Below are positions 12,808-24,695 of a stretch of 64,000 nucleotides of DNA, in pieces. The notes under the pieces are model-generated. The model was not told the DNA's origin. It saw only the letters and a list, made by a program, of their open reading frames with translations, and ran no database searches. The stretch covers positions 26,393,063 through 26,457,062 of the forward strand of contig OZ017795.1 of the NCBI GenBank assembly GCA_963969395.1. The letters are read 5' to 3'. Numbering within the stretch: the stretch's first letter is position 1; the number at the start of each line of letters is the position of its first letter. Source of the DNA: Pseudoscleropodium purum (taxonomy: Eukaryota; Streptophyta; Bryopsida; Hypnales; Brachytheciaceae). The position numbers were made by a program, and so were the translations under genes.

Positions 12808-13754
12808 TTAACCCCTAAAGTTTTTTGACTATGTTTTCACCAAAAACACTTTAAAACTACCATTTCTAGTGCAAGTATCCAATTTTTGAAAAAAACATTT
12901 TAAAACACAAGTAATCGTAAGATCTTGTAGTAAATTGTTTTGAGAAGATGTGGCAAAATTTGCAAAAATTTTCACTGTGTCAATTGTAAGATATTAGTGT
13001 TTGAATTCACAATTTTTTTTTTCCCTGCAAAAATCCGGGCAGCTGCACTTCACAAGGTCACATTTGCATGAAAAAATGTCCCAAATGGTGGTTACTCCTT
13101 GAATTCATTCTTTAAAGCAAGTTGGTTACATACTTGAAAATTTTTAGATCATTTGGAATTGTGCAACATGTAGGAAAAAAGTAGTAAGTAGAATGAAGTA
13201 GAAAATGATTCAAAGTACTAAGTTGTTAATAATTTCTTTATGGAATTGAAAAATGCCAATCCCAATGGTTGCAATGTTGTAATAAACAATCTGTAGCCAA
13301 TATTTTTATTTTTTTTTCAAAAATATTAAAAATTGAGTAAAATAAAGGACCTCAAAGTTTATTTTGGAGTAGAGATTCCATAACTATCTATAAACTACCC
13401 CAAACTAAAATTCCTCATAGTTTTTGATTCATCCATCCAAATGGAATGATTCAAAGCTTTCCATATAGATAAAAATTTAAAGAATCAATTTCAAATTTTT
13501 ATTTTTTGAAAAAAGTTATTTTTGAAGAATTTTTTTTGCTGCCCGGGCTGCCCGCCGAGGGCTGAAAATCACATTTCATACAATAACTTTTTAGCCATGT
13601 AGTCAAAAGTTATAAAAATTGTTGAACCTTAAAGCTACTCCTCGGGCACATGTCATGTTAAAATTTCAAAGAAAAAAAGAAAAACTCCATCTATAGTGAG
13701 TTGCCCAAAATTGCTATGTTGCCAAAAAATGGGGTTCAGGGCTTTAGGGGTTAA
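12808..13754 (+). mobile_element. TTAA-flanked TIR element, copy C (best kept)
   Basis: The ends are TTAACCCCTAAAG and CTTTAGGGGTTAA, a perfect 13-bp inverted repeat including the TTAA. The left subterminal sequence is 'ttttttgactatgttttcacc' and the right one has 'gttgccaaaaaatgg'. The two subterminal regions differ, as in cut-and-paste elements whose ends bind transposase asymmetrically. It is 947 bp and non-coding. Confidence 0.75.
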
Positions 13755-13941
13755 AAAATAACAATTCCTTCTATCTTATCATGCTATGTTCAAAGTGCAC
13801 TTTCTTTAAAGTAAATTATTATGAAAATTATTATTACACTTTGATGTAATTGATAGATTGAGAGTCCAATAAAGTTGAAATAATGGTCAATTCTTGTTTG
13901 CTTTTTAAATTTTAGTCCTTAAACCAAAAATTCCAAAAGCA

Positions 13942-14346
13942 CTAAGGTGGAAGCACCAATAATCGATCAAATAAGCAATTTGGGAGCAGATTTTGTATAG
14001 TATGAGTTGGTGGATATTTTTCCCATGTAGGAAGATAGAAAATATGAGGAATGCTAAGTTTTCAGATTTTTATTCAGAAAACTGAAATTACAGTGCATTT
14101 TGGGAGGCAAAAGAACTCTTAATCCATAAGCAATGTCTAGAGTCTTCTAATTTCAATAATTCCAAACAATACTTTCTTGCTCATTACTACAAATTATGTG
14201 TCATAACCTTTTTAGATGCCAACTTGAAAAGGACCAAAAAAACAAATTTCAAGCTTCACATCCAAGAGATCTAGTCTAAGGTTGGAAATAGCACATACTC
14301 CTGGTTGGATACTAGGTGTGGTTGGTAATTGGTGCCTCCACCTTAG
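13942..14346. repeat. CTAAGGTGG-ended TIR element (copy T2)
   Basis: The left end is CTAAGGTGGAAGCACCAAT and the right end, read in reverse, is CTAAGGTGGAGGCACCAAT, a single mismatch over 19 bp. The element is 405 bp, non-coding and homologous to T1 at 9.64-10.05 kb. No convincing target duplication is visible, so the superfamily is open. Confidence 0.7.
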
Positions 14347-15091
14347 ATGTTCATTTAAGGGATAATTGGAAATTGGGTAGGTGATGATAAAGAAAAAGAA
14401 AAAATGGATGTTTTGGGAATTTGATATAAAATACAGGAAAATTTACCCTAATTTTGTGTGAATGTAAAAAAAATTCTAATAAAATGTCCAAGTCAAAAAC
14501 TATACTAATTAGAAACGAAAATTTAAACAATTTGGGCTATTTTGTCATCTCTTGCTCAATTCCTCATTTACTTTTGAAGTTTGGAGAATAGGTAATTAAT
14601 GTAATATAATATAATACACATTTCTACACTATTCAAATGTTTGTCTTTTAATTTTCAAAGTTTACATTTCAAACAAATTTTTTGCCAATGTAGTTGATCT
14701 CCTCATATAACATGGTGATTTAGTGTAAGTTAGACCCCTTTATTTGCTTCTAAAGTTTTGAATGAGTATAAGTAATAAGATGTAGTACTTGATGTTGTAG
14801 AGGTTTAATTTTGTCTAGAACAAATTTTTTATTGTAAGAAGGTTTGAAGTCTATTGATCCCATTTTGGAGGATTGAAAAGATTTTTATCTTCAACTTCAA
14901 ACCATACAATCTTTCAATCCACACAATTAAATGGATTAAATTTTTTTCCACGTATTTTCAAAGTAGTCTATTATACTCTTGGACAACTCAAATTTTAAAA
15001 TATGTTTTTTCTTTCAATTTTAGCTAATGCATAAAAGATAGTAGTTGTTGACAATTTTTTTGAAAAATATCCCTAATCTTTTAGGGGTTAA
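14347..15091. repeat. Degenerate TTAA-type element (copy J, right end only)
   Basis: A clear right terminus CTTTTAGGGGTTAA lies at 15078-15091. Upstream sequence near 14905-14935 has the 'caatctttcaatcc' phrase also found in copy I. I cannot locate a left end, so the left limit is arbitrary. The rest of the interval is AT-rich with no gene. Confidence 0.35.
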
Positions 15092-15123
15092 AAATCATAA
15101 ACATCAAAGTATATGTTTTCTTT

Positions 15124-15386
15124 ATGGTTGTCATAGTGGACGGACATCCGGTTCGCCCGTTTGTTAAAGGTCCCGCCCATCCGATACAATCAACACATAG
15201 TTGACTTTCTGATAACGGAAAAATAGGCCATGTGGATGCCATGTGGATTAAGGAACATGCTGGGCGCGGACGAGATCGTTAGGGCGCGAATGAGGTGACG
15301 TGTCATTCCGCAAAATTGCACAAGTTACAAAATTAAAGTCGTCCGTCCCGTCCGATGACCCTAACTCACCCGTTATGACAACCATG
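15124..15386. mobile_element. MULE-type MITE with 9-bp target duplication
   Basis: The inverted termini are ATGGTTGTCATA on the left and the same 12 bases read in reverse on the right (15385-15374). The element is flanked by a perfect 9-bp direct repeat GTTTTCTTT at 15115-15123 and 15387-15395, the length expected of Mutator-like elements. The interior keeps many CpG sites, unlike all nearby AT-rich DNA. The intact duplication and the CpGs together suggest a recent insertion. No transposase is encoded. Confidence 0.75.
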
Positions 15387-15551
15387 GTTTTCTTTGAGTG
15401 TTGCATCAACCCGTTTCTATGAATAATTTTTGGATTTTTCTTAGTGAATTTTTTAGGGTTAAATAATATTTTATAATCTACTAATTTTACATATTTATTT
15501 ATTCGATATCCCAAAACTCATATAATACTCTCAATACCATTGAGTTGGACA

Positions 15552-15674
15552 CACTAGTGAAAACATGACTCCCATAGACTACAAAAATGACTCACAAGAA
15601 GACCTACATGATGAATTTGATTACTAATGGGTCTTCTTGTAGTCAACTACAGTTATAGGGTCTCAATACTTGTG
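15552..15674. mobile_element. CACTA-like MITE, decayed
   Basis: It starts CACTAG and ends ACTTGTG. The inner arms (about 15569-15604 against 15632-15668) are imperfectly complementary and centred on 'cacaagaagacc' and 'gggtcttcttgtag'. The 3-bp flanks do not match. The termini are weaker than those of the 8.1-kb element. Confidence 0.45.
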
Positions 15675-18600
15675 CATTTGAAAAAAAAAAAATTTAATTT
15701 TAAAATTTGATCATACAGGAGCAACTGTTGCTCGACATCATTCTCTCCCTACCGAGTGAACCTTACAGTTGCATTCCTTGGTCTGCTCACCCTGAATGAA
15801 AAAGTTTAGGAGCTCTAATTGTTTGACAGCGTGCTTTCAGGGTCTTCTCACCCTGAATGAAGAAGTGATTTGCTCTGATGGTTGCCTGAATTTTGTTCCA
15901 TGAGATCGTGGAATTGGGCATCCGATTGGTTCTAAAGTGGCATCCTCGTAAATACCATCGGCATTTGGTTCAAGCTCTCGAAGGGTAGAAGGAGACAGAG
16001 AGACCGCCCCTACTAAGTTAAGTTAGGCAGAGAGAGAGAGAGATGAATGCCAGCAGATGGAAGGAGGCAGAGCTAAGTTTACACTCTGGGCAGATAAGGA
16101 CACCGTTACCAGCAGGCGTGGGAAGCACTGGTCTGCCATGTGCACCTCGCCCTCTCTGCTTTGACTGCCTTTGACTCCCCTTCCTCCCCCGTAACTTACT
16201 ACTTGTCTCGGTCACCTCTCCTCCCAAGGCGGAAGCTCTGCAACTGACTGCCACTGCAGGCAAGCTGAGTATCAATTACCAGCCTTTCAAACTTTAACTT
16301 ACTTGGGCATCAGCCATGCACTAGTCCTCCGACACATGACAGGCTTGGGCGGCAGTGCGAATCTTCTACTACTCCCCTCGGCCAACATGCGTTCCGAAAC
16401 CTTGCTTGCTGCCCGAGAGAGAGTTTCCTGACTTGTTTGTTGTGAAACCTCGTTGCCCGGGAGAGACGAGTAACAAGAAGATTGGAGCTAACTGAACTGA
16501 GCTCCATGCCGTCCGTTTTGTAGTGGTGCAGACGGTCCGTTCCAGCGTTCACGTGATCTACGTTACAGAATGAGCAGAGGGGTGAATATATACCTGTAGT
16601 TTTCAGAATCTTCTGAACCGATGTATAGGGCTGTGGATACGATTTTCGCCTCATCAAGCAGCGAAGTCGGTTCAAGAATCCATCGAGAGTTCAGTTGCGG
16701 CAGAAACTGACAGGTCTGCTTGTCGAGTTTACCTGAAACCTGCTTAATACAAGCGACGGTGTGGTAAAGCTGGAGATGGTAACTTCAACCTCCTCGAATT
16801 GGCAGGTTCCAGCCCCGTAAGTCATGAAAAAGGAAGTGTGTTCATAAATGGGGACAGAGTGGATTGAAAAATTCATGTCCCCAACTGATGACCTGCCTGC
16901 TTGCATGACCTGGTCTCTGGAGCGACCTATCTGGAAGCGAATATTATCCTTTGGTTCTTCTGAAGGAGCCAGCCAATCCCATAAATAGCTCAGCCCCTAC
17001 CCCTCTGTCAGCGTTCTAATTTCGAGAAAGCGTTCTAATCCTGATGAGATCCGGATACGTCGTCAACGACAGAATAGGATTCACCCTCGTAGAAACCGAG
17101 TATTTTCATTTTTCTACCCAGAGGACGGGGCAGGTTGGTTCAGTGGGAAACTCATTCGGACGGCCAGGCCAGGCCAAGGGGTTCCTGTCTGTCCCTCTCC
17201 TCTTTCATGGTCGTTACAGGTCACTAGTACAGACCTGTTCATCGAAAACCAACTTGACCAAACCATGTTCAAACCCAGATGATTCTTTCCAGTGAAAGTT
17301 CAGTACAGTTTGGGTAACTTAATATCATGTTCATGTGGTCGTTGCAACATTGACGGGAACGGTGTCAGTTTTTCCTCTTTCCTTTTACGACCTTTTAGCT
17401 TGCTATGTACAGTGAGGGGTGAGCTGGCAGGACCATTATAATTGGCACTAGCGCAGATTCGTATCCCTTACGAGGTACCTATATTTTAACCCCGGGGATA
17501 AAAATTGCATTCGATCGGCGTTTTGTCCAGAGTGAAAAGGGGGACACTCGGCAGTCTTGAATGTGCACCCCATCGTGTAGGTGCAAGCGCAGTCGTCGTA
17601 GCAGTACAGCTTCAAGAGACGTTTTGTTGATTTTTGAATCCGGTTTGAAGTTACTTTGACCGGATTGCTGACTGTCTGTTGTGACGGGTGGTAAGTACAT
17701 TGCCCAGAGGACTGAGAGGGGAGGGGGCTGCCGTCATTACTGGAATAGTCGGCAAAAACCGAGCAGTCAAAAAGAATGTGAGCAACTGAGCATCAGAGGG
17801 TTACAGATTCCTGAAGGACCTATGATTTTTGAGACCGGGGTGATCAAGATCGGCTTGATTGTTGCAATGAACTCCCTGCCACCACGCGTGTTCCTGAGAT
17901 GATTGATGGCAGCTCTCTTCAAGTCTTGGTGATAGCCAAAGATGAGAATAGGAAGTAACGCCCCCAAAGGACCCGGGCAGAGCCCCAAAAGCCACGAATT
18001 CAGACCTTGCCAAGTATCTCATCACAGGGTTAACTAGTTAAGTGATATCCATATCTACGTCTTACAAGCTTCCTCTTTTACAAAAAGTGCTGACTACTTT
18101 TCACATGACTTTGCAAGATAGGGAATTGCAGAACCGTGCAAAACTACTGAATCTTGAGAAACACATAAAGGTAGGCATCACGCTTGCGGGGTTGCGGCAC
18201 CATCCTCGATGGCTAGGTCGAATTAAGATAGCGCCTGGAGGCAGGCTAGTATCTTACCGGCCAGCTTCTAGCTCCAGAAAGTAAAGATAAGACATAGTCA
18301 TAGGTGCAGGAAAAGCAGTCGAAGTTACTTCTGGTACGACGGCTCTTCGGGTGCCACCAAGGAGGTCGGAATCGACTCCTCTCCCTATCAAAAAATTCGA
18401 AAAGACAACAAACTGTGGCTGGAGGGTGCCTCGCTGATTTGACATGACCCTTTCCGCTTCACAACTAATCCCTTCCCTCACACGCCTTCGGCTTGCTCGT
18501 TCCCACTGGATAAACTTAGTGAGTGAAAAGTTTGGGGTTTGTTCGGGTCAAATGAAGACTAGTAAGCTCTAGCTCATGGGGATGGATTCATGGATCAGCC

Positions 18601-21600
18601 AAGCCCCGATCCTGTGGGTGCCTGGGCAACGGCTGGAGGAGAGCACTGCAAGCAGGTTTGCAGGTAGAGGTGGTAAAGTCCACGATCCATTAACCTTACA
18701 ATACATTAGATTCTCCATTCGCCATGCAGGTGAACTCTGATTTGTGGTAAGTGTGTAAATACTTAGTCTGTAGACATTCCGCCTTTTGCAATCGATTTTT
18801 AGGACTAATTGTGCAAAACTTTAGATGAACCAAGTTCTAGATTGTTGTAGGGAAAAGATTCAGAGTTCGCGTGTATGGTCACGAATGGAATCGAACCTCT
18901 CCCTTGCTGTACGGTGAATGGAGACTTTACATTAGTTTTAAATGATTTATGAATGTTGGGAGCGATCACGCGGAACGAGGAAAGGTCGGCATACACGTCC
19001 AAGTGCTCCCAATGTGTAACAGATTGAAAAGTACCCTTGGTACATGCTGACAGTACAGGCTTCAACAGACCTGCCACTTCATATGAAAGGGATGCGAAAG
19101 TCGGTTTAGACAAAGACTTCACTGGTGGATAATAATGGTTAACCCTTTCATGGACTCCGTGCAGGCTTCATGTTCTGCTTGGCCTACGGCACCCAAGTCA
19201 GATTGGTTGATGCAGTATTAATCAGCAACTTGGGGATGTACCTTTCCCCTCTCCGACTTTGCTGAGACGTTGAAGGTCTCCAGCCCAACCTACCCAAAAA
19301 GGGGTTGAAGCTCAGTCCAGAGGGAAATGGACATTTTTAACTTTAAAATTAAAAATCTGCTTTAGCACTCACAAGGAACTTACTTGAAAGCCGAGTTCTG
19401 TCCTTGGGACCGAGCCTTCATCTGCTGCTCTTACACAAACGTTACTTTAACCGCATCTTATTATTATTATAGATATTATTTTCATATATATTCCTGTTGA
19501 TGAATAGTATTGTGTGCCTCGATCAATTACCTCGTCCGGTCCATACCGTAAGATTAAATGTCGACTGGCAGATTATTGATGGCCATAGTGGACCCATCAG
19601 GCCGGCACACTGCCCATAACAACTGCTGCCTTGATCAAAAGCCACTGTAAGTTGAATAATCCAGCTTCTTCCCTGACCCGACAAGTCGAGCTGAGGTCAC
19701 AGTCTCTGTGCAGATGTAATGTCACTAGAAAACCAGCTGAGAATTCAGTTCTCAGAGTTCATGAATAGTGAGTATCGTTTAAAATTATGCATTCGGAACG
19801 GCTGAAACTCCGTCCCTTCACAGGTTTGTGGTCACGTCGACAGTAACATGGATCAATAATTAGGGGTTACATAATCTGCCCTCATCAATAGCCCTGGAAG
19901 GCATACAGAGGAGGCTGGACTGCACTGGAAGTGAAGTGCCATCGCCGTTTGACCAGGGCATCTGCCTGTCTGCTCGAAGTTATGGGAGTCAAATGCTTGC
20001 TTGCAACGAGGAGCCAACAACCAACTGTATGCGACGTGATAGACTCAGAAGCTCTGCACTCGCAAGCCCCCGCCATCCGCCTTTAATTCCACCGTGACCA
20101 TTATAATTCTCCCTATTCATGGAAGCAGCTGACACCGCCAGAAGTCAAGAAGCGGTGTCCGACCGTGCAGTGCTACCTTCATTGAAGTCAATGGAAGAAT
20201 CTAAGAGTTGACTGTGGGATCATTTCCAATTCTTTAAAGGCGCCTGGATACGCCGGCACACTGAAGGGAACGTCTCAGGACAACGCTGGTACGACAACGG
20301 GAAGCCAGGCAGCGCCCTTCAGCTTGGTTCAGGACCACCGCCTCACTCTTTACATGCCCCAGGTAGTCATGCTTTGGGGTCGAATGATTAAGATTAATGA
20401 ACCAACACTCGTAGAGCATCACAATAGGGTGAAATTATGATTAATCTTACATCATGAGGTTGCTTAATAATATCACAAGAGGACTGGATCAAACTATGTT
20501 TCGATTTTCAGAATTTGATGCCGCGGTGAACCACTGAAAGCAAGCACAGGATGTGGATCAATCAAGTAAGCAAATGTAGGGTTTAGGGCGACATGGAGTT
20601 CACGTCTGGAAATTCAATCACTAGTGTTCTGATTACCATATAACGGGGATGGTATAATATAATCACATCGATCTGCATGGAAGTTCAAGCTTTAAGCATA
20701 TCAGAGCAACTATCTCAAATGAGAAACAGAGACTCCGACAACGAGAAAGTTTGTATCAAGCAATGCAAGGTGGATACAAATGAGCACTGATGGAGCAAAT
20801 CATTGGACACATACCCGGCTCCCATCTGAAGCCCAGTTGAACCATGATTTCCAACTTCAGCCAGCTCCAAATACGAGAAGGTTCCGGAATGACAAGGTAG
20901 GAGAGAGGATCAAGGCCAGAAAGGACACGATGAGAGAACATAGTACAGCGAAAAGCCCAGCCTCGTCGATAGCTTTGAGATTAAATGCCATTGAGAAACC
21001 GAGCAAAAAAATGTATTTCAACAAAGGAGATTAAGAAAGGTCTCCCAAAATGTCCCCCGGGGCCACTAGCATTCAATTTTTAAATGTCTTACCTAAGTCC
21101 AGATTCGACAGGACCTTCAATCTGACTTAAACTTCTTCTTCGTCTTCTTCTACAATTATACTCACTGTCTGACTGACTAATAAAAATGTAGCTGCTACAA
21201 ACCTCAAAACGGGAACTAGCACGAGTAGAAGAAAAAAGATCCCCACTGCGCCAAGTGAATAGTTGGAGTGTAATCCTGGAAGCAAAAAATTGCTTCGGTT
21301 GACTAAAAGGAAACGACGACGGACATGCTTGACGTAGTACCTCATGTTTGTTCACAAACCCATCATGATGTTGATAAAAGGAAAGAAAAGAAAGAAAAAT
21401 AATCTAGCTAGCTGACATGGAACACCAGAGTGGCACTCACTCAGACTTATTAATTTCTGTACTCCCAAACCCTAAGGGACATCATCTCACAGCAGCGCGC
21501 TCAGGAAACGAGTGTTGGCACCCTCACGCTACTGGTACATGTATGTTACAGAACGATCGCAACCTCCCTCCTCAATTCTACTATCTACTCTGCGCATCTG

Positions 21601-21998
21601 GCCTGTTACACTTCAGGCAAGGGTCAAGGAAGCCTCATCCGCCCACTTATTCAGATTTGTCCAAGCAGAGCAGCAAATCAGCCCCCAGTCCTCCTCCCGC
21701 AAGCAAGCGCAGATCTATCGAGATCCATCTCGTTCACCCCCCACCCCCACCCCACCCAGCAAGCCCCAAAGATCCGAACTAATTAAGATGATACAGAAGA
21801 AACACTCGATCATATTTGCTCGCCATTCGCGCAACAGTAGCTCGCTGAGATTGATCAGTACAGCGATGAAGAAGAATCATATAATAACTCAAGTTGATCT
21901 GTGAGGCGCAAGTGCTCATGGATCGAAATGGGGCATAATAACCGTGCTTGGGGTGGGTATATCGGAGCATGCACAACGTCAATGAAGCAAATCATCTA
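15675..21998. other. CpG-retaining low-copy DNA downstream of the trihelix gene
   Basis: The composition is visibly GC-richer than the flanking repeats and CpG is common. I see no copy of any repeat family from this window and no reading frame that looks conserved. The longest openings (121 residues at 16310-16675 minus, 105 residues at 18805-19122 minus) have no recognisable domain. The part nearest 22.0 kb must include the 3' untranslated region of the trihelix gene, but I could not place a poly(A) signal. A phrase 'tcaccctgaatgaa' is repeated at about 15788 and 15849. Confidence 0.5.
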
Positions 21999-22018
21999 GA
22001 GCGCCATTTGTACCTCCA

Positions 22019-24588
22019 TTATAGCGATGACTCCGGAACTGGCTTGGCGCCCCTTTCGGCGCTGCTGCCATTCTCCGGACTCGAGAAGAAATGCGGCGCA
22101 GTCGCGGCGCCAGCGGGGGTTCCATTACCAGAGGAGGCGGCATTTTGCACGACTTCCGCAGCCGCGGGTAGCATCTTCAGGATGTCAGTCGCGTCGCCCG
22201 CGCCGGCTTTGGCCACGGCGTCGAAGCGGTGTGCCAAAGGGAGCGCCTGGTGATCCACGGCGGGCGAGGAGTCCGCGACTTTCACCACCTGCTGCTGTTG
22301 CTGCTGCTTATTGCTGGGCGTCCCCAGCACGCCCGAGCGATACAATGTGTCTAATTGGTGGAAGTAGGGACAGGTCTTGGCATTCTCCGGCCGCTTCTTG
22401 TTGCTCTCCTTGGTCTTCCGGAAGTACTTGTTGATGTTCTCCCATTTCTCCTTACAGCGCTTCTGGTTCCTATTGTACCCCAAGCACGCCATTCCCTGGC
22501 TGATCTCCTCCCAGAGCGGACCCTTGGGCCCGGCCTCCTGGAACCGCGGCTCCATGTCGCTCCGCAGCTTGATCAATGTCAGAACCTCCGGTTTCGGCCA
22601 CCGCTTACTGTTGGGATCGATCGAGGAGTCCTTCTCATGCTCGTCCACATTGGCGAGGACAAGCGCTTGCGAGGACGGAGTGGCCGACGCGGGCGGAGCA
22701 GGTATGGTTGCAGCGGCCGGCGGAGGGGTGGACTGCGCCTGCTGTTTCTGAGCTGCAGCGGCGACTACGGAATCGATCGACGGGGGCACCACGAGCGGCA
22801 GTCGGGTGGGGATCTGCGGCAGCTGCAGCGTCTGCCCCGTGACTTTCTGCAAGAACGCTACGAGCGCTGCGTCGCGAGTGGCCGCTAACGTATGCTCCTG
22901 CGTTCGGAGTTCATGCTCTCGAGCCACCCGCGCGATTTCCTGTCTCCGCCACGCTTCCTCTCTCACTTGCCTCTCTTGCTCTCGTCTCTCCATAAATTCT
23001 AAGAACTTCTTTTGCATGCTCTCCTGTTTATCCAGTAGATTCTTCATCAGGCTCTCAAAGAAGTCCAGCTGTGAGGACGTCCCCGACTTGCCGCCTTCCA
23101 TCCGCTTCCGCTTCTTTGACGACGTCTTCTCCTGGTTGTCAGCTTCGCCGCTTCCGGGTGCGTCGTAATCATCCTCCGAGGACTCCGAGAGGGTCACTCC
23201 TGTCGAGACTTCCGATGGTCTTTGAGCCGAGACATTGTAATCCTCCACGGTCGGGGTCGGCTTGCCGACCATCGGCGTTCCTGTCAGCAGACTAGCAGCT
23301 GCCGCGACTGCAGCATTACTCTCCAATTGCGCAGCACTCGGCTGGCCACCGTATAATGCTTCCAACTGGCTAAAAAAACGATAGTTTTTCCCGTCTTGCC
23401 GCCCCGCCCTACCATCCTTGGTCTTCTTATAATACTTGTGCACATTCTCAAACTTCTCCTTGCATTTCTTTGCATTCCGCTGGAACCCCATTTCGGCCAG
23501 CTTTCTGCAATGGCACAGCTCAATCTATCAGCATCTGTCGACAGGAGCGTTGGACCAATTACCAAGAACCCGCAACTTGCGTCAAACGCAAATTTTATGA
23601 ATCCACGGGGGCTGGGCGGCGACGCTAATTCCCGTCAGCTCCACGACACAACAAGAAACGACCTTATCTGCTTTTTTGCAACAATTGCACCCAAAGACCG
23701 AAACTTGCACAGAAAGAACGAGCGACAGACGCAGTGGACTTGGCATTAATTGAGTTGCAAGAGCAATCATGTTGCTCACCGCGAAACCTCTTCCCACAGC
23801 GGGCCCTTGAGTCCCGAATCCCGAAAGTTGGCATCCATTTCGGAGCGGATCTTGATGAGCGCGAGCGTCTCTTGCCTGGGCCAGCGATTGCCGCCCGTGC
23901 TGCGGCCCTCCTCTTCCATACCATCGTCATCCTGCTGCGCCACGCTCACGATTTGCTGGTTGTAATTTGTCGGCGATGGTCGACTCACGCCCGGCGATGG
24001 CACTTCCGGCGAGTCGGGACCTCCCAAACCTAACTGCTGCACCATCGCCTGCTGTTGCGCCTGTTGGGCAGCCTGCTGCGCAGCTTGATGGGCCGCAGCC
24101 TGTTGCGCGGCTTGCTGCTGCGCCTGCTGCGCCTGCTGGACCTGCTGCGCTTGCTGCTGCGCCTGCTGAACTTGTTGCTGCTGTTGATGAACCTGTTGTT
24201 GTTGCTGAACGTCCGGGTGGGGAGAAGCCTGCTGTTGTTGATGAGTCTGTGTTGGTTGCTGCTGCGCCTGGGCGTGCTGTGCGAGCGGGAATTGCGGGTG
24301 CGGGGCGTGCGAGGCATGAGGGGACTGCGTTTGGTGGATTTGCTGCAAGCTAGGGTGCGGTTGGTGGCCCGGGTGCGGCCCATAGTGGTGGTGCTGCGCC
24401 TGCAAGTGGTGAGAGAGGTGGTGCTGCTGCTGTTGCTGCGGGTGATGCCCCGTCGACTGCAGCGGGTGCCCAGCTGGGGGCGCGATGCTCATATTGTCAT
24501 GCGAGATGGAGAACAAGTGCGCAGGCGGAGGGCGACCCACCACGAACTGTGGCGAGTCCGAGACTCCATACTGCCCCGTGTTTTGCAT
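22019..24588 (-). CDS. GT-2-type trihelix transcription factor, two exons
   Basis: The coding exons are 24588-23780 and 23504-22019, giving 764 residues. The protein should be a nuclear DNA-binding regulator. GT-2 factors bind GT-box promoter elements through two trihelix domains. Trihelix 1 spans about residues 235-320 (RWPRQETLALIK, GPLWEEVS, CKEKFENVHKYYKKTK). Its third-helix Trp is Phe, as is usual for the N-terminal domain of GT-2 proteins. Trihelix 2 spans about 570-660 (RWPKPEVLTLIKLR, GPLWEEIS, CKEKWENINKYFRKTK). Between them are a basic signal KKRKR (400-404) and a charged helical region at 415-491 that fits the family's central coiled coil. Residues 49-185 are a long Gln/His/Ala-rich tract, followed by an acidic patch near 220-227. 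A short poly-Gln lies at 669-675. The start at 24588 is the first in-frame ATG after an upstream stop at 24754-24756. The open frame extends further upstream only through non-ATG codons. The fold, order and spacing make the family assignment secure. The exact orthologue is not determined. Confidence 0.95.
23505..23779 (-). other. Intron inside the first trihelix domain
   Basis: The 275-nt intron starts GTGAGC and ends TTGCAG on the minus strand. It splits an Arg codon after the second helix of trihelix 1. Joining at these sites continues the domain without any gap relative to the family pattern. Without splicing, the exon 1 frame stops at once at 23776-23778. An intron within trihelix 1 is, as I recall, usual for GT-2-type genes. 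Confidence 0.92.
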
Positions 24589-24695
24589 CGCTCCCGACGC
24601 AGTCCAGTCAGCCCCCAAGAACCCCGCCGCCTCCGCACGCAAGAACGTCGACCTCGTCGTCGTCGTCGCCGTCGTCTGCTGCCCCAGGGACCGCC

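Noticed and set aside
16310..16675. A 121-residue minus-strand opening in the CpG-rich flank.
   Set aside because: It has no recognisable domain and its composition is mixed without a periodic codon pattern. Openings of this size are expected by chance in GC-richer DNA.
17488..17502. TTAACCCCGGGG in the low-copy island as a TTAA-element end.
   Set aside because: It is a local palindrome with no family interior sequence and no partner end.
18850..18905. A perfect GGTTCGATTCC (tRNA B-box) on the minus strand, suggesting a tRNA or tRNA-derived element.
   Set aside because: The flanking bases do not form a T-stem, and no A-box or acceptor stem is found at the expected distance.
15675..21400. 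Insertion of mitochondrial DNA, because parts near 18.1-18.7 kb look like plant mitochondrial intergenic sequence in style.
   Set aside because: I recognise no mitochondrial gene or tRNA. Similar composition is expected for unmethylated nuclear low-copy DNA. Only a comparison with the organelle genome could decide.
22027..23168. Several plus-strand openings of 75-177 residues.
   Set aside because: They lie opposite exon 2 of the trihelix gene and have the Arg/Ser/Leu-rich composition of antisense frames.
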